From Gammaproteobacteria bacterium (lineage in GTDB: Bacteria; Pseudomonadota; Gammaproteobacteria; Poriferisulfidales; Poriferisulfidaceae), in contig JAPPLD010000016.1 in the NCBI GenBank assembly GCA_028819565.1, positions 1-48,350 of the forward strand: DNA of 48,350 nucleotides, written 5' to 3'. The notes below the pieces were generated by a model. The model was not told where the DNA came from. It saw only the letters and a program-made list of their open reading frames with translations, and ran no database searches. How positions within the stretch are numbered: position 1 is the first letter of the stretch; each line of letters starts with the position of its first letter. The position numbers and the translations under genes are program-made. This document shows positions 18,590-26,402 of the stretch, piece after piece.

Positions 18590-20473
18590 CTACGTTCCTG
18601 CTTCGTCCGGCTCCGGTGGAGAAGCCAATAGCTCATTCATCCGGCTGACGAAGCTGCCAGGGTCTTCGAGCGGTCCGCCGTCCGCAAGTACCGCCTGATC
18701 CAAGAGCCAGCGCGCCCATTCCGAGAAGCGCCCCTCGTCGGCTTGCATCCGTTGCAACAGCGTGTGGTCCGGGTTGATCTCCAGAATCAGTTTTGGTTTC
18801 GGCAGAGGCTGTCCCTGTCGGCGCATTAACTCCCACATCGCCGGCGAGAAGTCGTGCTCCCCCCGAACCAAGCAAGACGGCGAATCGGTCAGACGTGAAG
18901 AACGACGCACTGCCTCTACCTCGTCACCTAGAGCCTCTTGAATCTGTGCGCACAACGGATCCTCGTCGGTCTCTTCCTCGGGTTTCTCTTCCGCATCCGC
19001 CCCTGGCAGGTCCAACTCCCCCTTGGCGACTGACTGAAACGATTTGCCCTCATATTCCCGAACCCAATCCATCACCCATTCGTCGACCGGATCCGTCATC
19101 AGCAGCACCTCGATGCCCCGTTGCCTGAAGACTTCCAAGTGAGGGCTGCGGCGGGCAGCCGCCAAGCTGTCAATCGTAAGGTAGTAGATCTTCTCCTGCC
19201 CGTCCTGCATGCGCTCGATGTAGTCATCCAAGGTGACCTTCAGTGCGTCCTCATCGTCCTGCGTCGAATGGAAACGCAGCAATTTGAGAATCTGGGCTTG
19301 ATTGCCGATGTCTTCAATCGTGCCTTCTTTCAGCACGTGCCCGAATTCTGTCCAGAATTTCTCGTAGGTTTCTTCCTGACTGGTGCTCAGGTTCTCCAGC
19401 AGGTCCAGCACCCGCCGCACGCAGGCACTGCGGATGGTGTCCAGGGTGCGATTGTTCTGCAACAACTCCCGGGAAATGTTCAGCGGCAGGTCGTTCGAAT
19501 CGACGATGCCACGAACAAAGCGCAGGTAGCGCGGCATGAGCTTGTCCGGCTCGTCCAGAATGAATACTCGCTGCACGTACAGCTTGACGCCGTGCTGCGG
19601 ATTCGGGTCTGCCAAATCAAACGGGGCCTTGCTCGGCAGGTACAGCAACAGGCTGTACTCGTTGCGTCCTTCCACCCGATGGTGGGTCCAGGCCAACGGC
19701 GGGTTCGGGTCATGCGCGACGTGCGGGTAGAACTCTTGGTAGTCTCCGTCGTTCAGTTCCTTCTTCGGACGTGCCCAGAGTGCCTTCGCTTGGTTGACCG
19801 TGTCCCGGTCGTCCGTGGGCTGCCCCTTGTCATCGCGCGACTGCAGGGAGATCGGGAATGGCGTGTGATCCGAATAGCGCTTGATGATCTCGCGCAGGCG
19901 GTAGTCTTCCAGGAACTCCGACTCATCCTCCTTCAGGTGTAGGGTGACCGAGGTGCCGCGTGAAGCCGAATTCACCCGGGACAAATCGTAACCGCCGCGC
20001 CCGTCGGATTCCCAGCACGCGCCCTGCTTGCCGCCGGCGCGACGGGTGACCAAGGTCACCCGGTCGGCAACGATGAATGCCGAGTAGAAACCGACCCCGA
20101 ATTGACCGATCTGGCTGACCTCGCCCTGCTTCTCTTCGCCAAGTGATTTTAGGAACGCGCGCGTGCCAGAGCGGGCGATGGTACCGATATTGCTGGTCAC
20201 CTCCGAGCGGCTCATGCCGATCCCGTTGTCGGAGATGGTCAGCGTCCGAGTCTGCTCGTCCACCTCGATACGGATGCCCAGATCGCTGTCTCCTTCGTAC
20301 AGGCTATCGTCCGACAGCGCTTCGAAACGGAGCCGGTCCAACGCGTCCGCCGCGTTGGAAATCAGTTCGCGTAGAAAGATTTCCTTGTGGGAGTACAGGG
20401 AATGGGCGACCAGGTGCAGCAATTGGTCGACTTCCGCCTCGAAGGCATGGTGTTGTTTCTTCGGTTCGGACAC
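18590..20473 (-). CDS. htpG: Molecular chaperone HtpG (Hsp90)
   Basis: This bacterial Hsp90 of 627 residues from the GTG at 20473 starts MSEPKKQHHAFEAEVDQLLH, which matches the normal HtpG N-terminus. An ATG at 20515 would add 14 unusual residues and is less likely. GHKL ATPase motifs are intact: EIFLRELISNAADALDRLRF, ITDN-type TISDNGIGMSRSE, GQFGVGFYSAF and RGTSVTLHL. The middle domain holds the arginine of SRELLQNN (NISRELLQ), and the C-terminal dimer region LVRGEHDFSPAMWELMRR is present. It remodels client proteins under stress. It is divergent from nadA; no heat-shock promoter was clear. Confidence 0.95.
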   Translation of the reverse strand: MSEPKKQHHAFEAEVDQLLHLVAHSLYSHKEIFLRELISNAADALDRLRFEALSDDSLYEGDSDLGIRIEVDEQTRTLTISDNGIGMSRSEVTSNIGTIARSGTRAFLKSLGEEKQGEVSQIGQFGVGFYSAFIVADRVTLVTRRAGGKQGACWESDGRGGYDLSRVNSASRGTSVTLHLKEDESEFLEDYRLREIIKRYSDHTPFPISLQSRDDKGQPTDDRDTVNQAKALWARPKKELNDGDYQEFYPHVAHDPNPPLAWTHHRVEGRNEYSLLLYLPSKAPFDLADPNPQHGVKLYVQRVFILDEPDKLMPRYLRFVRGIVDSNDLPLNISRELLQNNRTLDTIRSACVRRVLDLLENLSTSQEETYEKFWTEFGHVLKEGTIEDIGNQAQILKLLRFHSTQDDEDALKVTLDDYIERMQDGQEKIYYLTIDSLAAARRSPHLEVFRQRGIEVLLMTDPVDEWVMDWVREYEGKSFQSVAKGELDLPGADAEEKPEEETDEDPLCAQIQEALGDEVEAVRRSSRLTDSPSCLVRGEHDFSPAMWELMRRQGQPLPKPKLILEINPDHTLLQRMQADEGRFSEWARWLLDQAVLADGGPLEDPGSFVSRMNELLASPPEPDEAGT

Positions 20474-20612
20474 AGAATTTCGTTTAAAACTTCGACACGG
20501 CTTAAATTGCGGCATCAGAGGCCTTTTTCAAGTCACCGGTGGGCTTCTTCTGCTCAATTTTTTCCTTGCCTAGAGTCCTATAATGGTTAGTGGCACTGTA
20601 TGGGCTGCTTAT

Positions 20613-21656
20613 ATGACAGGAATTTCCGCGCCTGCGGTCGATTTTGACTACCCCGAGACCCGGGTCATCGAAGCTGGGCTGGGCGGATATACTCGTGCCG
20701 AACGATCCCGGTTGATGAAGCAGGCGCAAGAGCTCCTGGCACATGAAGACGCAATCCTGGTCGCCCACTACTACACCCATCCGGACCTGCAGGAACTGGC
20801 GGACAGCAGCGGCGGTCTGGTCGCCGATTCACTGGAGATGGCCCGCTTCGGATCAACCCAGTCAGCCCGAACTCTGGTCGTGGCCGGCGTCCGCTTCATG
20901 GGTGAGACCGCGAAGATCCTGAATCCTGAGAAACGCATCCTAATGCCTTCGCTGGAGGCAGAGTGTTCATTGGACCTCGGGTGCCCAATCGAGCCGTTCT
21001 CGGCATTCTGCGACGAACACCTGGACCGGACCGTCGTGGTCTACGCCAACACCTCCGCAGCCGTCAAGGCACGCGCCGACTGGGTGGTCACTTCAAGTTG
21101 CGCGGTACGGATCATCTCGCACCTGATGGATCAGGAAGAAAAGATCCTGTGGGCGCCCGACCGGCATCTCGGCCACTACCTGCAACGCGTCACCGGAGCC
21201 GACATGGCACTGTGGCAAGGTCACTGCGTGGTACACGACGAATTCAAGTCGCGAAAACTCGGCGAACTGGTTTCAGAACATCCGGAAGCGGCCGTATTGG
21301 TGCACCCGGAATCTCCCGAGGACGTCATTGACATGGCCGACGTGGTCGGCTCCACGACGGCCCTGATCCAGGCCTGCCAGAAACTGCCCCACCCGACCTT
21401 CATCGTCGCCACCGACCGCCAGATCTTCCACAAGATGCAGCAAGCCGCCCCCGGCCGGAACTTCATCGAGGCGCCAACCGGCGGCGAGGGCGCCACCTGC
21501 AAAAGCTGTGCACATTGCCCCTGGATGGCCATGAATGATCTCACCCGGCTTATCGAAACCCTGGAGACTGGAAGCAACGAAATTCACGTCGACGAGGATG
21601 TCCGCCGCCGAGCGTTGCGCTCAACCCGACGGATGATCGAATTCACGGCGCACTAA
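20613..21656 (+). CDS. nadA: Quinolinate synthase A
   Basis: NadA condenses iminoaspartate with dihydroxyacetone phosphate to quinolinate in NAD synthesis and needs a 4Fe-4S cluster. The 347-residue protein shows [20 protein letters not shown] and DSLEMARFG, and cluster cysteines in [24 protein letters not shown] and [16 protein letters not shown]. An in-frame ATG at 20583 overlaps a TATAAT (20579-20584), so transcription probably starts downstream of it. I therefore prefer the ATG at 20613, [14 protein letters not shown]. The stop codon is immediately adjacent to the priA stop on the other strand, leaving no intergenic DNA. No nadB or nadC is nearby. Confidence 0.95.
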   Translation: MTGISAPAVDFDYPETRVIEAGLGGYTRAERSRLMKQAQELLAHEDAILVAHYYTHPDLQELADSSGGLVADSLEMARFGSTQSARTLVVAGVRFMGETAKILNPEKRILMPSLEAECSLDLGCPIEPFSAFCDEHLDRTVVVYANTSAAVKARADWVVTSSCAVRIISHLMDQEEKILWAPDRHLGHYLQRVTGADMALWQGHCVVHDEFKSRKLGELVSEHPEAAVLVHPESPEDVIDMADVVGSTTALIQACQKLPHPTFIVATDRQIFHKMQQAAPGRNFIEAPTGGEGATCKSCAHCPWMAMNDLTRLIETLETGSNEIHVDEDVRRRALRSTRRMIEFTAH

Positions 21657-23822
21657 TCAGGCGATATCCAGCGGATCCACGTCCAGCGTCCAATTTACCC
21701 GGCCCTTTTTGCCTGGATCCTGGAGCCAATTTTCCAAGCAACGTTCCAGCGCCTTTCGGGAAACTGCCTGTAGCAGGAGTTGCACACGCCAGACACCGGC
21801 GCGCTTCGGCATCATGGCCGGTGCCGGTCCCCGTACGAGCACACCCGCAGCGTCCTCGATCCGGCGGCAAACATCCACCAAGAAAGCTTCCGCTTTCCGG
21901 TAGTCCTTGTGCTGCGCCCGCAGCACCGCCCAATGACTGTAGGGCGGCAATCCCAGTTCGTGCCGTCTGGCCGACAGACGCTCCAGCCAGTCTTCATAGC
22001 TCTCGTTCAGCAGTTGCTGAAGCATTGGGTGCTTTGGCAGGCAGGTCTGAAGCAGGACCTTTCCGGGTTTGATCCGACGGCCCGCTCGACCTGAAACCTG
22101 AACCAGCATTTGCGCCATCCGCTCCGGTGCCCGCAAGCGGGGACTGAACAACTGGGAGTCAATATTGATGACCCCGACCAGCGTGACTTCAGGAAAATCG
22201 TGCCCCTTGCACAGCATCTGGGTGCCGATCACGATCCGATAATCACCCCGCCGTGTTTTCTCAAGGCTTCGCTCCAGTTCTCCACGCCCGCGGATATGGT
22301 CTCGGTCCAGGCGCAGGATCGGGCAGTCCGGGAATTCGGCGCGCAGTCGGTCTTCGACCCGCTGCGTTCCTTCTCCCAGAAGGATTGCTCCTTGTTCGAC
22401 TTCTTGTTCGCCCGACTGGCGGAATCCGCAGTGATGGCAAATCAGCTGCTGGCGTGGCTGGTGATACGTCAGGCAAACCTGGCAGTCGGGACAAATCACC
22501 GGCTCGCCGGTTTGGGGCGAGAACAGAACCGGGGCGAAACCGCGCCGGTTCAGGAACAGCAGGGCTTGGTCCCCGCCATCCAACGTCTCACGCAAAGCCT
22601 CCAGAAGCGGCTCCGACAAGCCGTCCGTCATCGGGTACTGGTTGAGGTCGATCAGTTCCGTGTTCGGCAAGACGGCCGGGCCAGCACGCGTCGGCAGGCG
22701 CAGGTGCCGGTATTTCTCCACCTGTATGTTGCGCCAGGTCTCGATCGATGGCGTGGCCGTGCCAAGGACGACCGGGATTCCGGCTTGGTGCGCCCGATAA
22801 ACCGCGACATCGCGGGCGTGGTAACGGAATCCCTCCTGCTGCTTCAGCGAAGGATCATGCTCTTCGTCGACCACGATCAACTGTAGATCCCGGAACGGCA
22901 GGAATACTGCCGAACGGGTCCCCACCATGATATCCGCCTGCCCACTTTGCGCCAGAAGCCAAGCCAAGTATTGTTCACGTGCCGTACATTCGGAATGGTA
23001 GACCGCTACGCAGGTTCGTTCATCACGCGCCAGCCGGTCGCGCAATTGGGGGGCGAGGCCGATCTCCGGAGCAATCACCAGGACCTGTCCGCCACGTTCC
23101 AGCACCGAGCGGATCACGGCGCGGTACACCTCGGTCTTGCCGCTCCCGGTGACTCCGTGCAGCAGCGTGCAACTGTACGCGCCCAAACATTCCTGCAGGG
23201 CCTGCACGGCTTCACGCTGGTGGGGATTGTGCGGCACATCTCTCGGGACCACCGGGAGGGGTGGAGCCGGCAACCTGAACTCGGCTTCAACCAGCCCCTG
23301 CCCGATCAGCGCCTTGAGCGGGGCGGCGGGATTACGGCATAGTTTCCGCAACTGTTCCCTGGTCAGGCCTTCCTCGCAGTCTTGGAAGGCTCGTAGCAAT
23401 GCTTGACGGACTGGTGCGCGACGGTGCTCCTCGGGGTCGGCCTTCCGCCCGTCTTCCGTCATCCGCCACACGGTCGTCCCGGCAAGTTCGGCCGACTCGC
23501 CCTTTCGCAGGCGGACCGGCAACGCCACATTGATAACCTGTCCGATCGGGTGCTGATAGTATCGAGCCGCCCAAATCATCAACTCCAGCACACCGGGCTC
23601 GATGACCGGGGCTTCGTCCAGCACGGCCCCCACCCGTTTGAGTTCCGGCACCCCGACAGGCCGTGACCGAACCTCCAGGACCACGCCAACCTGTTTGCGG
23701 GGACCGAACGGCACCCGCACCCGCACACCCGGTGGCGGCACTGCTCCCTGAGCCGGCGGCAGATAGTCGTATCCGTGGCGGATCGGCGCGTTGACGGCCA
23801 CATGCAGGCAGAGTTCAGTCAT
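21657..23822 (-). CDS. priA: Primosomal protein PriA (replication-restart helicase) lacking one zinc site
   Basis: This 721-residue superfamily 2 helicase loads DnaB at stalled forks. The N-terminal 3'-DNA-binding domain (LHVAVNAPIRHGYDYLPP) precedes the helicase core with Walker A HGVTGSGKTEVY and the DEEH box LIVVDEEHDPSLKQQEG, then LLFLNRRGFAPVL. E. coli PriA has two zinc sites of four cysteines each. Here C444, C447, C462 and C465 (CPDC and CHHC) keep one site, while the other four positions are replaced (SPQTG at 435-439 and an EVEQGAILL stretch later). The C-terminal VQVSGRAGR motif is intact. The ATG at 23822 gives the normal N-terminus. Confidence 0.95.
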   Translation of the reverse strand: MTELCLHVAVNAPIRHGYDYLPPAQGAVPPPGVRVRVPFGPRKQVGVVLEVRSRPVGVPELKRVGAVLDEAPVIEPGVLELMIWAARYYQHPIGQVINVALPVRLRKGESAELAGTTVWRMTEDGRKADPEEHRRAPVRQALLRAFQDCEEGLTREQLRKLCRNPAAPLKALIGQGLVEAEFRLPAPPLPVVPRDVPHNPHQREAVQALQECLGAYSCTLLHGVTGSGKTEVYRAVIRSVLERGGQVLVIAPEIGLAPQLRDRLARDERTCVAVYHSECTAREQYLAWLLAQSGQADIMVGTRSAVFLPFRDLQLIVVDEEHDPSLKQQEGFRYHARDVAVYRAHQAGIPVVLGTATPSIETWRNIQVEKYRHLRLPTRAGPAVLPNTELIDLNQYPMTDGLSEPLLEALRETLDGGDQALLFLNRRGFAPVLFSPQTGEPVICPDCQVCLTYHQPRQQLICHHCGFRQSGEQEVEQGAILLGEGTQRVEDRLRAEFPDCPILRLDRDHIRGRGELERSLEKTRRGDYRIVIGTQMLCKGHDFPEVTLVGVINIDSQLFSPRLRAPERMAQMLVQVSGRAGRRIKPGKVLLQTCLPKHPMLQQLLNESYEDWLERLSARRHELGLPPYSHWAVLRAQHKDYRKAEAFLVDVCRRIEDAAGVLVRGPAPAMMPKRAGVWRVQLLLQAVSRKALERCLENWLQDPGKKGRVNWTLDVDPLDIA

Positions 23823-24326
23823 GCGGCATTTCCGAGGCATCCGGATTGTGGATAACTTTGGGGATAACACTGGGTAGAAAACCGGAAAAGCCTATAAATA
23901 AAGGGTTTTCTTGGAATTGTCCCCCCGCTATGCAAGGATTCAGTAATATTTTTGTTTTTCATATACTTAGAATATTTTCGCAGTAAATCTCTCTTGCTTC
24001 GGCAGAAATATACGGACGGACACACAATTTTCATAAGTATATGTTGGCAATTGTGGATTTATCAGGCACATTCTGACGCATTCCCGAATTCAATTTAACA
24101 AGTGCTCCTGCCTTACGATACGGAAATTATCCATAAATCCTTCACCCTATCGGCAGAATATCGCGCCACTGCACCGTGATTTAATCCTGCGACCCGCTAC
24201 TTTCCAAAGACACCATCTTCGATTCGCCCAAAGGTTTCCTGCATGGAATCGCCCTTACACACATCGCCATCCAGTTGTAAAGTCGTGCAAATCAGTATAA
24301 AGTGGCGCGCAAAATAGGATGTGACC
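23823..24326. other. 504-base AT-rich gap with DnaA-box-like sites
   Basis: This gap lies between divergent priA and the HNH gene and has no credible open frame. It holds one perfect DnaA box on the minus strand (TTATCCACA, 23855-23847), two single-mismatch copies (TTATCCCCA, 23867-23859; TTATCCATA, 24127-24135) and a weaker one (24060-24052). An AT-rich stretch covers about 23936-24000. This could be a DnaA-regulated control region for priA or a minor or main replication origin. No dnaA, dnaN or mnmG is near, so an oriC claim would be speculative. Confidence 0.45.
24275..24301 (+). promoter_or_regulatory. Promoter of HNH-hemH-fxsA unit
   Basis: TTGTAA (24275-24280) and TATAAA (24296-24301) are separated by 15 bases, about 26 bases before the HNH start at 24327. 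AGGAT (24316-24320) is the ribosome binding site. The spacer is short, so strength is uncertain. Confidence 0.45.
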
Positions 24327-24914
24327 ATGTTGGATGTCCTGACGCAGCAAATCCTCCGGACCGATATCTCCGGAATGCCGCTGGAGTGGATCGGTTATCA
24401 GGATGCGGTCCGCCTGCATTATGCGGGGCAGGTCGCTTACGTCAGTGGCCAAGATATCTTGCGCGTGCGCGGCGGATACAACGCCATCACCGGCCGACGC
24501 ACCATTCTCGCCCTTAACTCCATCGTCTCGACCTACGGCCGCAACCGTCTGCTGCATGAGACTTACACGCCGCCCCTGAACAACCCGACCTTGTTCAAGC
24601 GCGATGCTTGGCTATGTCTCTACTGTGGCGATTCGTTCGAGCGCCGCGAATTGTCTCGCGACCATATCCGCCCCCTGAGCCTGGGCGGAATGGACGAGTG
24701 GAACAACGTGGTCACCGCCTGCAAGCGATGCAATAACCAGAAGGCCAGCCGAACCCCAGAGGAAGCCGGCATGCAGTTGCTTGCGGTTCCGTTCGTGCCG
24801 ACCCACGCTGAGTACATCTACCTTCAGGGCCGCCGGGTGCTGGCGGACCAGATGGAATTCCTGCGCGCCCACTTCCCCCGCACCAGCCCATTGCGCGAGC
24901 GGATTGCGAAGTGA
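24327..24914 (+). CDS. HNH endonuclease family protein
   Basis: This 195-residue protein has a C-terminal HNH nuclease fold: CLYCG (97-101), the catalytic SRDHIRPLSLGG with D112-H113, N127 in DEWNNVVTACKRCNNQK, and the second zinc pair C132 and C135. The N-terminal 90 residues (QILRTDISGMPLEWIGYQDA and VRGGYNAITGRRTILALNSI) are those of the stand-alone HNH group found in many proteobacteria, not a group I intron type. AGGAT precedes the ATG at 24327; GTG at 24321 is an alternative. It overlaps hemH by 4 bases (GTGA), so the two are co-translated. Its cellular role is unknown. Confidence 0.9.
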   Translation: MLDVLTQQILRTDISGMPLEWIGYQDAVRLHYAGQVAYVSGQDILRVRGGYNAITGRRTILALNSIVSTYGRNRLLHETYTPPLNNPTLFKRDAWLCLYCGDSFERRELSRDHIRPLSLGGMDEWNNVVTACKRCNNQKASRTPEEAGMQLLAVPFVPTHAEYIYLQGRRVLADQMEFLRAHFPRTSPLRERIAK

Positions 24915-25891
24915 CGGAATCGCCGGGATCCCGTACCGGGGTCCTGATCTCCAACCTCGGAACTCCTGACGAACCCACTCCGCGGGCGGTTCGCCGTTAT
25001 CTGGCGGAGTTCCTGTCGGATCGGCGCGTGATTGCGCTGTCCCCACTGCTCTGGAAACCGATCCTGCACGGCTTCATCCTGCGCATCCGTCCCCGACGCA
25101 GCGCCCGGCTGTACCAAAAGATCTGGACGGAGGAGGGCTCGCCGCTGCTGGTCTACAGCCAGCGCCAACGCGACGCATTGCAGAAAGAGTTGAATCAGCG
25201 TGGGCACGCAGTGCCGGTCGCCCTAGGAATGCGCTACGGCCGCCCTTCCATCGCACAAGCTCTCGACGAGCTGAAAGCGGTTGACGCCCTGATTGTCCTG
25301 CCTCTCTACCCGCAATTCTCGGTCACGACTACGGCTTCCACCCGCGATGCGCTGACCCACGCTCTTAATCACCGGGGCAACACCCCCGAGATTCGTTTTA
25401 TCGAGCACTATGCGCACGATCTCGCCTACCTCAATGCCTGCGCCGCACAAATTCACAACTTCCGGGCGCAACGCGATGCTGGAGAAAAGCTCATCCTCTC
25501 CTTCCACGGCTTGCCCAAGGAATCCATCGGGCAAGGCGACCCCTATGCCCGGCAATGCCGCGAAAGCGCGAGCGAAATCGCCCGGATTCTGAGCTTGCGG
25601 TGGGATCAGTGGTGCATCACGTTCCAGTCACGGTTCGGGCCCAAGGAATGGTTGACCCCCTATACTGACGGGACGCTGCGCAAACTATCCGAAACCGGCA
25701 TTCGCTCCGTCGATGTGTTCTGCCCCGGCTTCTCTGCCGACTGCCTGGAAACCCTGGAAGAGATCGAACAGGAAAACCAAGCCGTGTTCCGCGCGGCAGG
25801 CGGAGAGACTTTCCGGTATATTCCCGCTCTCAACGACAATGTCGACTACGTGCACGCCTTGGCGGGCCTAATCGAAGCTCACATACCCTGA
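24911..25891 (+). CDS. hemH: Ferrochelatase
   Basis: HemH inserts ferrous iron into protoporphyrin IX, the last step of haem synthesis. The 326 residues show GVLISNLGTPDEPTPRAVRRYLAEFLSD at the start, the metal-site histidine in ILSFHGLPKESI, and FCPGFSADCLETLEEIE carrying the conserved glutamate. FQSRFGPKEWLTPYTD is also diagnostic. The start is GTG at 24911, overlapping the HNH stop. fxsA follows 3 bases after the stop. Active-site residues are all present. Confidence 0.97.
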   Translation: MTESPGSRTGVLISNLGTPDEPTPRAVRRYLAEFLSDRRVIALSPLLWKPILHGFILRIRPRRSARLYQKIWTEEGSPLLVYSQRQRDALQKELNQRGHAVPVALGMRYGRPSIAQALDELKAVDALIVLPLYPQFSVTTTASTRDALTHALNHRGNTPEIRFIEHYAHDLAYLNACAAQIHNFRAQRDAGEKLILSFHGLPKESIGQGDPYARQCRESASEIARILSLRWDQWCITFQSRFGPKEWLTPYTDGTLRKLSETGIRSVDVFCPGFSADCLETLEEIEQENQAVFRAAGGETFRYIPALNDNVDYVHALAGLIEAHIP

Positions 25892-25894
25892 TTT

Positions 25895-26356
25895 ATGCCG
25901 ATTTTCGCGTTCTTCGTCCTGTTCTTCTTCCTGGAACTGTTCCTGATGGTGATGACCGCCGTCGAACACGGCTGGGGCTGGGGGGTGTTCTGGTTCGAGG
26001 TCGCAACCGCGATCCTCGGAGTCGCGCTGATCCGGCACAACCAGGAAGTGACGATGCAGTCGCTGTTCCAGCAGGCGACCGGACGCGTACGTCCCGACTT
26101 CAGCCTGGCCCTGTTTCGAAGCGCCCGCGTCACGGTCGGGGGAATTCTGCTGATCCTGCCGGGATTCATCACCGACGGCTTTGGCGCCACCTTGCTGATT
26201 CTGCCCGGGCTTCATTCGTTTTTGATCAGGCTGCTGAAAGCCCCCGCCCCGCCACGTCAACCCCCCGAATCGCCCGAACCATCTCATTCCAGCCGGTCCG
26301 CACACATTATCGAAGGAGAAATCGAACCCCCGCGGAATGATTCCGAAAACCGGTAA
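25895..26356 (+). CDS. fxsA: FxsA family membrane protein
   Basis: This 153-residue inner-membrane protein begins MPIFAFFVLFFFLELFLMVM. Further hydrophobic segments (FWFEVATAILGVALI and VTVGGILLILPGFITDGFG) are followed by a proline-rich charged cytoplasmic tail. The PGFITDGFGATLLI motif is the FxsA signature. E. coli FxsA relieves exclusion of phage T7 by the F plasmid, and its normal role is unclear. It lies 3 bases after hemH and is likely its operon mate. Its 3' end is followed after 46 bases by a TonB-dependent receptor gene. Confidence 0.92.
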   Translation: MPIFAFFVLFFFLELFLMVMTAVEHGWGWGVFWFEVATAILGVALIRHNQEVTMQSLFQQATGRVRPDFSLALFRSARVTVGGILLILPGFITDGFGATLLILPGLHSFLIRLLKAPAPPRQPPESPEPSHSSRSAHIIEGEIEPPRNDSENR

Positions 26357-26402
26357 ACTGGATAATTCAAATTGTGTGACAACCCTTGCGAGGATTTTTG
26401 CC

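Noticed and set aside
23823-24326. Calling the priA-HNH gap a definite oriC
   Set aside because: Only one perfect DnaA box, no dnaA, dnaN or mnmG nearby, and no skew data; kept as a finding only.
26361-26380. Possible Fur box before the receptor pair
   Set aside because: Only one GATAAT half-site is present, with no matching second and third units.
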